Shown here one piece after another: positions 7,588 through 14,336 of a stretch of 17,612 bases of DNA. Source of the DNA: an uncultured Eubacteriales bacterium. Its GTDB lineage: Bacteria > Bacillota > Clostridia > Christensenellales > Borkfalkiaceae. A model generated the notes under the pieces. That model was given only the letters and a program-made list of their open reading frames with translations. It was not told the DNA's origin and did not search any database. A program made the translations under genes and the position numbers. Location of the stretch: the NCBI GenBank assembly GCA_905207235.1, contig CAJLKN010000021.1:1-17612 (forward strand). The letters are read 5' to 3'. Each line of letters opens with the position of its first letter. Positions within the stretch are counted from its first letter, which is position 1.

Positions 7588-7730
7588 TGGTGAAGATGAT
7601 AGGACTCTCGCTTTGAGCAGCGCGCATGGAAAACAGTGGGTTGCCACTGTTTTGACGGCGGTAGAGCCCGCCGCCCTGCGCAAGCATAAATGCTTGCTTG
7701 CCTCCCCTCGAGTCCTGATAGCATCTTACC
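7588..7730 (-). repeat. Structured repeat body E2 ending in a tRNA-Val 3' end copy
   Basis: This is the second 143-bp copy, starting exactly 188 bp from the first and exactly 188 bp from the matching point in tRNA-Val (7400, 7588, 7776). It carries the same terminal inverted repeat, the same three internal hairpins and the same 20-base tRNA-Val 3' end including CCA as the first copy. It sits between T2 and T3. Confidence 0.85.
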
Positions 7731-7735
7731 AAGAA

Positions 7736-7775
7736 AAAAACAAAAGAAGCCCCCGCAAAAGGGCTTCTTTGTTTT
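7736..7775 (-). terminator. Terminator T3 directly after tRNA-Val
   Basis: The hairpin has a gaagccc/gggcttc core, an 8-nt loop and one bulged A. Seven T follow on the minus strand. It starts at the base following the encoded CCA of tRNA-Val, so it is the natural terminator of the tRNA transcript. Confidence 0.8.
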
Positions 7776-7852
7776 TGGTGAAGATGATAGGACTCGAACC
7801 TACGACCTCTACCATGTCAAGGTAGCGTTCTAACCAACTGAACTACACCTTC
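7776..7852 (-). tRNA. tRNA-Val (anticodon GAC)
   Basis: A complete 77-nt cloverleaf. The acceptor stem is GAAGGTG (7846-7852) with CATCTTC (7780-7786), discriminator A, and encoded CCA (7776-7778). The anticodon stem is CTACC/GGTAG with loop TTGACAT, giving GAC. The T loop is TTCGAGT. Its 3' end is the sequence duplicated in the two repeat bodies downstream. Confidence 0.95.
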
Positions 7853-7877
7853 GCAATGCGCTTTGCCGCGCATTAAT

Positions 7878-7917
7878 TTTAAAAAAAGAAGGAATGCAAT
7901 CTTACTGATTACATTCC
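7878..7917 (-). terminator. Terminator-like hairpin between tRNA-Glu and tRNA-Val
   Basis: On the minus strand an 11-bp stem (7907-7917 with 7891-7901, including one G-U pair) and a 5-nt loop are followed by TTC and then seven T. It would stop or attenuate transcription before tRNA-Val. A second small hairpin (7855-7861 with 7868-7874) sits directly before the tRNA-Val 5' end. Confidence 0.6.
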
Positions 7918-7924
7918 CGCCTTG

Positions 7925-7999
7925 TGGTGACCCGTACGGGACTCGAACCCATGATACCACCGTGAAAGGGTGGTGTCTTAACCGCTTGACCAACGGGCC
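7925..7999 (-). tRNA. tRNA-Glu (anticodon TTC)
   Basis: A 75-nt cloverleaf. The acceptor stem is GGCCCGT/ACGGGTC with one G-U pair, discriminator A and encoded CCA (7925-7927). The anticodon stem is CCACC/GGTGG with loop CTTTCAC. The T loop is TTCGAGT. Confidence 0.95.
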
Positions 8000-8065
8000 T
8001 AAACTGTGATTGGCGGGTAAAAGCTCGCGCAATCTATATTTTCGCCTTGCGGCGTTGTTATCTTT

Positions 8066-8143
8066 TGGTAGCGACGGGTGGATTCGAACCGCCGACCTGC
8101 CGGGTATGAACCGGCCGCTATAGACCAACTAAGCTACGTCGCC
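8066..8143 (-). tRNA. tRNA-Met, elongator (anticodon CAT)
   Basis: A 78-nt cloverleaf. The acceptor stem is GGCGACG/CGTCGCT with a terminal G-U pair and encoded CCA (8066-8068). The anticodon loop is TTCATAC between GCCGG and CCGGC. The G1-U72 pair and the GGTTCATACC arm match Firmicutes elongator tRNA-Met rather than initiator or the lysidine-modified Ile tRNA. Confidence 0.92.
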
Positions 8144-8170
8144 ATAATGCTGAACGAGCGGCGAAAAATT

Positions 8171-8248
<78 letters not shown>

Positions 8249-8277
8249 ATAAGCGTTCCGCACGTTCAAGCTTTATT

Positions 8278-8306
8278 AGCATACAGTAAAGCGCGTGTTT
8301 TGTCAA
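8278..8306 (-). promoter_or_regulatory. Promoter of the tRNA cluster
   Basis: On the minus strand a perfect TTGACA (8301-8306) is followed by 17 bases and TATGCT (8278-8283). The predicted start is near 8271, about 22 bases before the mature 5' end of tRNA-fMet. Confidence 0.75.
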
Positions 8307-8354
8307 CTGTTTTTGCTCGGTTGCAAAAAAAATTGTTTTATTATTTTTTAATGA

Positions 8355-8383
8355 TTGCAACGCCGCGCGCGGTGTGATATAAT
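8355..8383 (+). promoter_or_regulatory. Promoter directly abutting the tilS start codon
   Basis: TTGCAA (8355-8360), a 17-base spacer and TATAAT (8378-8383) with an extended -10 TGa. The -10 box ends six bases before the ATG at 8390, placing the expected transcription start on the start codon itself. The spacer contains the 10-bp palindrome ccgcgcgcgg. No Shine-Dalgarno is present. Confidence 0.65.
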
Positions 8384-8389
8384 CATCGT

Positions 8390-9700
8390 ATGAACGTTGA
8401 ACTTGCCCGTTACGCGGGCAGTAAAATTTGCGTGGCTTGTTCGGGCGGAAGGGACTCGATGGCTCTTCTGCACTATCTCGCGCGCAACGGCGCGCGGTTC
8501 GGCATAAGCGTAAGCGCCCTCAACTGCGACCACGGCATGCGCGGCGAACAGTCGGCTTCGGACAGCCGTTTCGTTGCGCGTTGGTGTAAAGAAAACGACA
8601 TTCCGCTCACCTTTTTCAAAGCGGAAGGATTTTCATCCGAGGCGGCGGCGCGCGCCTGGCGGCTTGAATGTTACATCAAAATGTCGCCCTTCGTCGATTG
8701 CGTGGCGACAGCCCATCACCTCGGCGACAATGCCGAAACGGTGCTCTTCAACCTTGCAAGGGGTTCGTCCCTGTCGGGCATGGCGGGCATTACCGACGAG
8801 GATATGTCGTCCGCCGCGGGCAGACCGCTAAGGCTCATACGCCCGATGATTTGCTGCACCCGCAAGGAGATAGAGGAGTATATCGCCGCAAACGGCATAC
8901 CGTATGTCGATGATTGCACAAATTTTTCGGACGATTACACCCGCAATAAAATAAGACACAACGTCCTGCCCGCCCTCGAAGAGGCGGTGCCCGGGGCGGC
9001 CGCGGCTATATACCGTTTTTCGCGTCTGGCGGCGGAGGACGAGGAATATTTTGTAAAACTCGCCGCACCGCTTGTCAAAAGTTCGGTTTGCGGTTATACT
9101 ATATCATATTGCAGCGAAAAGAGCGTGTTCACCCGCGCCGCTTACGACGTGGTGTCAAAGCGCTTTGCAAGAAAAGATTACACATCGTCCCACTTCGACA
9201 GCCTTTTCAGCCTTCAGTTTTCGGAGAACGGCAAAAAGTTTTCCTTTTTAAATCTTACGGCATATAAGGAAGAAGGGGTATTGCGTATAGTCGAAAACAG
9301 CAAAATTGCGACTGAACCCTTGCCGTTTTCTCTCTTTGAGGAGGGCAAGGTTGCGTTTTTCGGCGGCGTTGAACTGACGGTATCGCACGGGGCGCAAAAG
9401 AGCGCCGACGGCAAAAAAGTTCTTCGCGCCGACGGCGGAAAAATACCTTCCGACGCCGTCGTAAGGACTATGTGTGCGGGCGATAAGTTCAAAAAGTTCG
9501 GAGGCGGAACAAAGAGCCTCGGCGATTTTTTCACCGATAGAAAAATACCCGCCGCGTTGCGCGATAAAATACCGCTCGTCGCTAGCGGAAACGAAATTCT
9601 AGTTGTCTGCGGTGTGGAAATTTCCGATAAAGTAAAAGTCTGCGGCGACCAATCCGGAACTTTATATATAACCTGCGCCGCTTTCGGCGCGGACAACTGA
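8390..9700 (+). CDS. tilS: tRNA(Ile)-lysidine synthase TilS
   Basis: TilS uses ATP and lysine to convert the wobble C34 of the CAU-anticodon tRNA-Ile to lysidine, switching it from Met to Ile decoding. It is normally essential. The PP-loop SGGRDS is at residues 18-23 of an N-type ATP pyrophosphatase domain (about 1-210), with the CDHG and THHLGDNAET-like (here TAHHLGDNAET) motifs after it. A conserved FSDDYTRNKIRHNVLP segment and a TilS C-terminal domain (about 360-430, with KFGGGTKSLGDFF) follow. The 436-residue length is typical. The ATG at 8390 leaves only a few residues before the first strand, as expected for the family. It leads a tilS-MIF-hpt unit. Confidence 0.95.
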   Translation: MNVELARYAGSKICVACSGGRDSMALLHYLARNGARFGISVSALNCDHGMRGEQSASDSRFVARWCKENDIPLTFFKAEGFSSEAAARAWRLECYIKMSPFVDCVATAHHLGDNAETVLFNLARGSSLSGMAGITDEDMSSAAGRPLRLIRPMICCTRKEIEEYIAANGIPYVDDCTNFSDDYTRNKIRHNVLPALEEAVPGAAAAIYRFSRLAAEDEEYFVKLAAPLVKSSVCGYTISYCSEKSVFTRAAYDVVSKRFARKDYTSSHFDSLFSLQFSENGKKFSFLNLTAYKEEGVLRIVENSKIATEPLPFSLFEEGKVAFFGGVELTVSHGAQKSADGKKVLRADGGKIPSDAVVRTMCAGDKFKKFGGGTKSLGDFFTDRKIPAALRDKIPLVASGNEILVVCGVEISDKVKVCGDQSGTLYITCAAFGADN

Positions 9701-9711
9701 GGGGGAGTATT

Positions 9712-10053
9712 ATGCCTTTTATAGATTGCAAAATAACAAAAAAGCTGGACGAAAGTCAGAAAAACGCCATATGCGACGGGCTTTGCAGCTCCGTTTCGCT
9801 CATGCACAAGAGCAGTTCTTACCTTATGGTCGGCGTGAACGACGGCTACGATTTATATTTTGCTGGCAAAAAACTTACAGAAGGCGCGTTTGTTGACGTG
9901 CGCGCGTTCGGCGGAGTGAACGGCGGCGACTGCCGCAAGATGACTGCCGCCGTATGCAAATTGCTTTCGTCGGTTGCGGGTATTCCCGCCGAGTGCGTTT
10001 ACATCACTTACGAAGGCTATGAAAACTGGGGCTGGAACGGCGACAATTTTTAA
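9712..10053 (+). CDS. MIF-family tautomerase (macrophage migration inhibitory factor homologue)
   Basis: This 113-residue protein matches the size and plan of MIF (114-115 residues), which forms a trimer and tautomerises phenylpyruvate or D-dopachrome analogues in vitro. The sequence begins Met-Pro, so Pro2 would become the catalytic N-terminal proline. A basic residue lies in HKSSSYLMVGVND where MIF has Lys32. The C-terminal AECVYITYEGYENWGWNG parallels the MIF DRVYINYYDM...NVGWN segment. GGGGGAG lies six bases before the ATG, and only 11 bases separate it from tilS. The biological role of bacterial MIF proteins is largely unknown. Host immune modulation is a possibility for a gut organism, but no secretion signal is visible. 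Confidence 0.85.
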   Translation: MPFIDCKITKKLDESQKNAICDGLCSSVSLMHKSSSYLMVGVNDGYDLYFAGKKLTEGAFVDVRAFGGVNGGDCRKMTAAVCKLLSSVAGIPAECVYITYEGYENWGWNGDNF

Positions 10054-10100
10054 TTGACCGCCTGATATATTGCGATTATCATACAAAGGAGAACATTTAA

Positions 10101-10649
10101 ATGCACGAATTGCACCCTGACTGTCAGACAATACTCTTTACCGAGGACCAGTTGCGCGCGAGAGTAACGGAGGTCGCAAAGCAGGTCGATGCGGCTTTTG
10201 CGGGCAAGCGCCCCATAGCTTTGGGAATTCTTAAAGGAAGCATAATCTTTTATGCCGACTTCATCCGCTGTCTTTCTATACCCGTCGAACTTGACTTCAT
10301 GGCGGTTTCGTCGTACGGTTCGGGCACGGAATCGAGCGGCAAACTCAAAATAAAGAAGGACCTCGACAGCGACGTGAAAGGCAGAGACGTAATAGTAATA
10401 GAGGATATAATCGACAGCGGTTTTACCCTCTGCTGCCTCAAAAAGCTGCTTTTGGAGCGCGGCGCAGCGAGCGTAACCATAGTTACTCTGCTCGACAAAT
10501 ATGCCCGCCGCACGTCAGATATAAAGAGCGATTACAACTGCTTCCTCATCGAGGACGAGTTTGTCATAGGTTACGGCCTCGACTACAACGAGCATTACCG
10601 TTCGTTGCCATATATAGGCATATTAAAGCGCTCTGTCTATGAAAAATAA
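10101..10649 (+). CDS. hpt: Hypoxanthine phosphoribosyltransferase
   Basis: This cytosolic purine-salvage enzyme makes IMP or GMP from hypoxanthine or guanine and PRPP. It has 182 residues, the usual length. The PRPP-binding motif VIVIEDIIDSGFT is at about 97-109. The LKGSIIFYADF segment (about 44-54) and the flexible SSYGSGTESSG loop (about 70-80) are typical of bacterial HPRT, as is the terminal DEFVIGYGLDYNEHYRSLPYIG block. AAAGGAG precedes the ATG by nine bases. The tilS-hpt pairing is widespread in Firmicutes, often followed by ftsH. Here the unit ends at a terminator instead. Confidence 0.95.
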   Translation: MHELHPDCQTILFTEDQLRARVTEVAKQVDAAFAGKRPIALGILKGSIIFYADFIRCLSIPVELDFMAVSSYGSGTESSGKLKIKKDLDSDVKGRDVIVIEDIIDSGFTLCCLKKLLLERGAASVTIVTLLDKYARRTSDIKSDYNCFLIEDEFVIGYGLDYNEHYRSLPYIGILKRSVYEK

Positions 10650-10684
10650 ATATGTTTTTGAGCTGAACTGAAATGCAATAATTT

Positions 10685-10727
10685 GCGCGCCGCCTCGGAA
10701 ATTTCCGCGGCGGCGCGCTTTATTTTA
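10685..10727 (+). terminator. Terminator of the tilS-MIF-hpt unit
   Basis: A 10-bp outer stem (10685-10694 with 10709-10718) encloses the self-complementary cggaaatttccg, so nearly the whole hairpin can pair. It is followed by tttatttt. It begins 35 bases after the hpt stop. Confidence 0.85.
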
Positions 10728-10923
10728 TGCCAAAATATTTTTTTGAGATAAAAGTATTTATTGCGCCGTGCGGTTAATGTAAGTTAATTTTAAATGGAAG
10801 CCCTGTAAGCCTTGCGGCGACGTGACCAAGACTTTTTCTTAACTTTTATCAGCGTTAAAATTAATTTAATTTTCGCGCATAAAACGCGCGCCGCGGCAAA
10901 CAATAAGTATCAGGAGAATGCTT

Positions 10924-11166
10924 ATGGTAATCATTAATTTTATTTCTTATATTCTCGTACTCGTAGGCGCGCTCAACTGGGGGCTTTACGGCATCTGGAA
11001 CTTCAACCTTGTCGGCTGGATTTTTCAGGGACCCAGGTCTGTCGGCTCTATAATAGTCTATATCGCCGTCGCTGTTGCGGCTCTCTGGCTCATTATATCG
11101 CCGATAATCACGGGCAGAGGACTTATTCTGTCCATGCGCGACGGACACGACAAGGCAGAAGCCTGA
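10924..11166 (+). CDS. DUF378 family small membrane protein
   Basis: An 80-residue protein with two predicted membrane helices (about 3-22 and 38-60). It carries the conserved GALNWGLYGIWNFNLVGW core and an RSVGSIIVYI segment typical of DUF378 (YuzA-like) proteins. Function is unknown for the family. AGGAG lies seven bases before the ATG at 10924. Another ATG two codons earlier overlaps the ribosome-binding site and is unlikely. The gene stands alone between two terminators, and no convincing promoter was found in the AT-rich 196 bases upstream. Confidence 0.88.
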   Translation: MVIINFISYILVLVGALNWGLYGIWNFNLVGWIFQGPRSVGSIIVYIAVAVAALWLIISPIITGRGLILSMRDGHDKAEA

Positions 11167-11177
11167 AAATCTTTTTT

Positions 11178-11224
11178 AAAATAAATGCCGCGCGCCATTC
11201 GGCGCGCGGCATTTATTTTTTTTG
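11178..11224 (+). terminator. Terminator of the DUF378 gene
   Basis: A 19-bp perfect stem (11178-11196 with 11201-11219) has loop attc and ends in a run of T. It begins 12 bases after the stop codon. The A-rich left flank makes it potentially bidirectional. Confidence 0.92.
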
Positions 11225-11233
11225 CCTTGAACG

Positions 11234-11275
11234 GCGGCGCACATAAATTGTTGCGCCGCTTTTGTACTTTTTATG
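11234..11275 (+). terminator. Possible second terminator hairpin
   Basis: An 8-bp stem (11234-11241 with 11252-11259, gcggcgca/tgcgccgc) and 10-nt loop are followed by ttttgtacttttt. It lies 15 bases after the main DUF378 terminator. Confidence 0.45.
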
Positions 11276-11376
11276 TCGGGGAAAGGCATATATAGTATGT
11301 CGGGCAATAAGTTTATCGGCGTTCGTACTTTTTTCAAATTTTCTTCGCGCTTGTTAACTTAGCGCTGTGCGGACGA

Positions 11377-11403
11377 GGACAAAAATCGGCAATTTATTTG
11401 TCC
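11377..11403. promoter_or_regulatory. Inverted repeat just upstream of the ABC transporter promoter
   Basis: Seven-base perfect arms ggacaaa (11377-11383) and tttgtcc (11397-11403) with a 13-base spacer, ending nine bases before the -35 box. The position suits an activator or repressor site. No regulator gene is adjacent, so the role is inferred. Confidence 0.3.
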
Positions 11404-11411
11404 GTTACGTA

Positions 11412-11440
11412 TTGAATTATCCGACACTCTGTGGTATAAT
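11412..11440 (+). promoter_or_regulatory. Distal promoter P1 of the ABC transporter operon
   Basis: TTGAAT (11412-11417), a 17-base spacer, and TATAAT (11435-11440) with an extended -10 TGg. The predicted start near 11447 would give a leader of about 177 nt before the ATPase gene. I could not assign the leader to a known riboswitch. Confidence 0.55.
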
Positions 11441-11527
11441 TCAAATTGACAAGAAAAGTCCGTTCGAATGTATTTTTCTGACGAAAAAAGGCAGAAATCG
11501 GGCTTTCGATGGGTAGAGCCGCGCTTT

Positions 11528-11557
11528 TTAACAGTATTTTCACATAAACTTTATTAT
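11528..11557 (+). promoter_or_regulatory. Proximal promoter P2 of the ABC transporter operon
   Basis: TTAACA (11528-11533) and TATTAT (11552-11557) with an 18-base spacer, each five of six to consensus. The predicted start is near 11564, giving a leader of about 60 nt. Confidence 0.45.
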
Positions 11558-11623
11558 ATTATTCACACAGAGCGGTTACAATCATTATAAACAGTCAGCA
11601 ATAGTTTTTTAACGAGGTGAAAT

Positions 11624-12325
11624 ATGAGTTATCTCAGCCTTTCAGACGTAAGCAAAGAATATACGGTAGGCAGCGTAAAGGTGCAGGCGCTTAAAAATGT
11701 TTCGTTCGAACTCAACGACGGCGAATTCGCCGTCGTCGTAGGCAGTTCGGGCGCGGGCAAGACTACGCTTTTGAACCTGCTCGGCGGAATGGACGGCGTA
11801 ACGAGCGGGCATATAATTCTCGACGGAAAGGAACTCACCAACCTCGACCGCCGCGGGCTGACAAATTACCGCCGCAACGACGTGGGGTTCGTATTCCAGT
11901 TTTATAACCTCATGCCCAATCTTACGGCGCTCGAAAACGTCGAAATAGCCGTCGAAATCTGCAAGGACCACCTTCCGCCCAAGGAAGTGCTAGAAGAGGT
12001 GGGGCTGGGCGAAAGACTGGGAAATTTCCCCGCGCAGCTTTCGGGCGGCGAGCAGCAGCGCGTTTCCATCGCGAGGGCGATTGCAAAAAATCCTAAACTG
12101 CTCCTTTGCGACGAGCCCACTGGCGCGCTCGACTATGAGACGGGCAAAAAGATTTTAAAACTTCTTTACGATGTTTCCAAACAACGCAAAAGACTGGTCA
12201 TTATAGTTACCCACAACTCCGCGCTCAAAGATATGGCGGACAAAGTAATTTACATACGCAGCGGCGAGATAGAAAAGATAGAAACCAACCCCAATCCCAA
12301 GCCTGTGGAAGAAATCGAATGGTAA
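11624..12325 (+). CDS. ABC transporter ATP-binding protein (MacB/LolD-type)
   Basis: This cytosolic ATPase subunit of 233 residues powers the FtsX-type permease encoded next. The nucleotide-binding landmarks are in order: Walker A GSSGAGKTT (40-48), Q-loop Gln92, signature LSGGEQQR (139-146), Walker B LLLCDEP (159-165) followed by TGALD, and H-loop His197. Sequence style and size match the MacB/LolD/YknY group, which drives mechanotransmission or export of peptides, lipids or antibiotics rather than solute import. The helical region before the signature is some ten residues shorter than usual. GAGGTG lies seven bases before the ATG. The permease gene starts 21 bases after its stop. The substrate cannot be told from sequence. 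Confidence 0.95.
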   Translation: MSYLSLSDVSKEYTVGSVKVQALKNVSFELNDGEFAVVVGSSGAGKTTLLNLLGGMDGVTSGHIILDGKELTNLDRRGLTNYRRNDVGFVFQFYNLMPNLTALENVEIAVEICKDHLPPKEVLEEVGLGERLGNFPAQLSGGEQQRVSIARAIAKNPKLLLCDEPTGALDYETGKKILKLLYDVSKQRKRLVIIVTHNSALKDMADKVIYIRSGEIEKIETNPNPKPVEEIEW

Positions 12326-12346
12326 ACAGCCTTAGGCGGTGCGGCA

Positions 12347-14323
12347 ATGAATACATATTTAAAAACTCTGGGGCGCATGTTCAGCAAACACGTAACGCGC
12401 TTCATATCTATAATTTTCATAGTGCTCATTTCGGTCGGGTTTTCCTCGGGCGTAGGTTCGGCGACGGATAAATTAAAGTATTCGCTCAACGATTATTATG
12501 CCGAAAGGCTCGTGCCTGACTTTATAATAAAATCGAGCGCGGATAGCGGCTTTTCGGACGACGACGTGCAAAAAATAACTGCGCTTTTTGCGGAGGATGA
12601 AGAGCCCCCCGTCGTCGCGACGGGTATGTCGGTGGACGTCAACCTTACTTATCCCGACGGCGGAGAATTGCTCACGCGAATATACTTTCTGGATGATTTC
12701 CCCCAATTTTCTCTCAATATTCCCGACGTTATAAGCCAGTCGGAAGAGAGTGCGGAGGGCAATCAGGCGTACGCCGAGCGCGCAAACAAGACGATAAGCG
12801 GCGTTGCCCTCGGCACGGAAATCGAACTCGATTTTGCCGATATTTTAAATCAGCTTTCAATTCAGGATACGGGCGAAGAACTCGATGAAAGCATGTTGAA
12901 TATGATTTCTCGTTTTGTCAAGCCCGTAACGGTAGAGGTTACAAAGACCTTGCAGAGCCCGCTTACGATAGCGCTCGACGGCGAACCGAGCTATGTCAAC
13001 GGCGAGGACGTAGAACTGCCCGAAACGGGTTCGGGGCTCGACGGGCTTATCACCGTCGATAACATTTTATACGTATCCTCGGATATAATCCCTTCAATAA
13101 TGGGCAACGCCCTGTTGGGCAAGGGAGATATCTACATAGCCATAGGCGACCGCGACATATTTTCCGCATACAGCGGGGGATATAAAGATTACGTCGATGA
13201 GATGAGTGAAAAAATTTCCGCCGCAATGACGGATGAAGGCGGACAGTCCTCGGTAAGGGTGATAACTCTTTACGATAATTTCTCGCTGTACTCCCTAAAC
13301 AGCTATGCCGATAAAGTTGCGGCTCTGGGCTGGGTGCTCGTCGTCGCGTTCATGTTTGTAACGGCTCTCGTCGTGTTCTCCAACATAAGCCGACTTATGG
13401 AAGAGGAGCGCGGACAGGTGGCATGCATGCGCACGCTGGGATATTCGCCCTTTAAAATCATATTCAAATACGCATTGTTTGCGGTCATTGCCACTGGCAT
13501 AGGCGGCTTCGGCGCTTACTTTGTAGGCATGGGGCTGTCCTCGCTCATATATTACATATTCAATTTCTCGTATGCAATGCCTGCGATGTCGGCGTACTTC
13601 GCGATGAATTTCTATCTTATAGTCTTCGGCATTATTGTCGTTGCAATTCTGTTTGCAACGCTCTCGTCGGGCATAAAGATGATGCGCGAAGAACCTGCCG
13701 AACTGCTCCGACCCAAGCCTCCCAAGGCGGGCAAAAAGGTCATATTCGAGCGCATGCCTTTCCTCTGGAACAGGCTGTCGTTCAAATATAAATCTACCGT
13801 GCGCAACGTGTTGAGGTACAAGAGCAGGTTCTTTATGACGGTAATCGCCGTGGCGATATCCATGGCGCTCGTTATGGCGGGACTGGCTATACTCGACTTG
13901 TGTCTGTTCGGCACGCTCAATTCGCCTTCCATAATCGCCATAGCGGTAGTTATAATAATCTTTGCCGGACTGCTCACCGCCACGGTAATATACACCATGA
14001 CCAACATAAACATAAGCGAGCGCAACCGCGAGCTTGCAACGCTCATGGTTTTAGGCTATAACGACGGCGAAGTTTCGGGCTATATTTACCGCGAAATTTA
14101 TATAGATACGTTGATTGGCATAATTTTCGGTTATCCTCTGGCGGCGCTGTTCATATGGATAGTTTTCTCCATGATAGGTTTGGGCACGCTCGGCGGCATA
14201 AGCTGGTTCATGTGGCTAATCTCGCCCGTAGTCGTCGCAATATTCACTGTGCTTGTAATGTTGCTGTTGAGGCGCAAAATTGTAAAAATCGATATGAACG
14301 AAAGCCTCAAAGCCATAGAATAA
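12347..14323 (+). CDS. FtsX-like ABC transporter permease
   Basis: This membrane subunit of 658 residues partners the preceding ATPase. The predicted layout is one helix at about 19-37 and a large extracellular domain at about 40-325, rich in acidic residues. A first FtsX-like unit follows (helices near 327-346, 372-404 and 420-444), then a cytoplasmic loop with PAELLRPKPPKAGKK. A second unit follows (helices near 494-516, 528-550, 588-610 and 622-641). The repeated patterns ACMRTLGYSPFK and ATLMVLGYNDGE are the coupling-helix motifs seen in both halves of such permeases. This is the duplicated, single-polypeptide form common in Firmicutes. The extracellular domain is not recognised. The Shine-Dalgarno is weak (aggcgg), which suggests coupling to the ATPase gene. 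No adjacent two-component system is present. Confidence 0.92.
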   Translation: MNTYLKTLGRMFSKHVTRFISIIFIVLISVGFSSGVGSATDKLKYSLNDYYAERLVPDFIIKSSADSGFSDDDVQKITALFAEDEEPPVVATGMSVDVNLTYPDGGELLTRIYFLDDFPQFSLNIPDVISQSEESAEGNQAYAERANKTISGVALGTEIELDFADILNQLSIQDTGEELDESMLNMISRFVKPVTVEVTKTLQSPLTIALDGEPSYVNGEDVELPETGSGLDGLITVDNILYVSSDIIPSIMGNALLGKGDIYIAIGDRDIFSAYSGGYKDYVDEMSEKISAAMTDEGGQSSVRVITLYDNFSLYSLNSYADKVAALGWVLVVAFMFVTALVVFSNISRLMEEERGQVACMRTLGYSPFKIIFKYALFAVIATGIGGFGAYFVGMGLSSLIYYIFNFSYAMPAMSAYFAMNFYLIVFGIIVVAILFATLSSGIKMMREEPAELLRPKPPKAGKKVIFERMPFLWNRLSFKYKSTVRNVLRYKSRFFMTVIAVAISMALVMAGLAILDLCLFGTLNSPSIIAIAVVIIIFAGLLTATVIYTMTNINISERNRELATLMVLGYNDGEVSGYIYREIYIDTLIGIIFGYPLAALFIWIVFSMIGLGTLGGISWFMWLISPVVVAIFTVLVMLLLRRKIVKIDMNESLKAIE

Positions 14324-14336
14324 TTTTAACCTCCAT

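Noticed and set aside
7362..7776. CRISPR-like array
   Set aside because: The unit is 188 bp with identical bodies rather than short repeats with unique spacers, and no cas genes are present.
7256..7825. Several overlapping open frames on both strands in the tRNA-adjacent repeats
   Set aside because: They run through terminators and tRNA-derived sequence, repeat with the 188-bp unit and have no credible ribosome-binding sites. The region is better explained as structured non-coding DNA.
10728..10923. Small RNA or riboswitch upstream of the DUF378 gene
   Set aside because: The best -35/-10 pair (10839-10867) matches poorly and no stable conserved fold is apparent.
11447..11623. Riboswitch in the long ABC leader
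   Set aside because: Only short, weak pairings were seen, and no known conserved core could be matched by eye.
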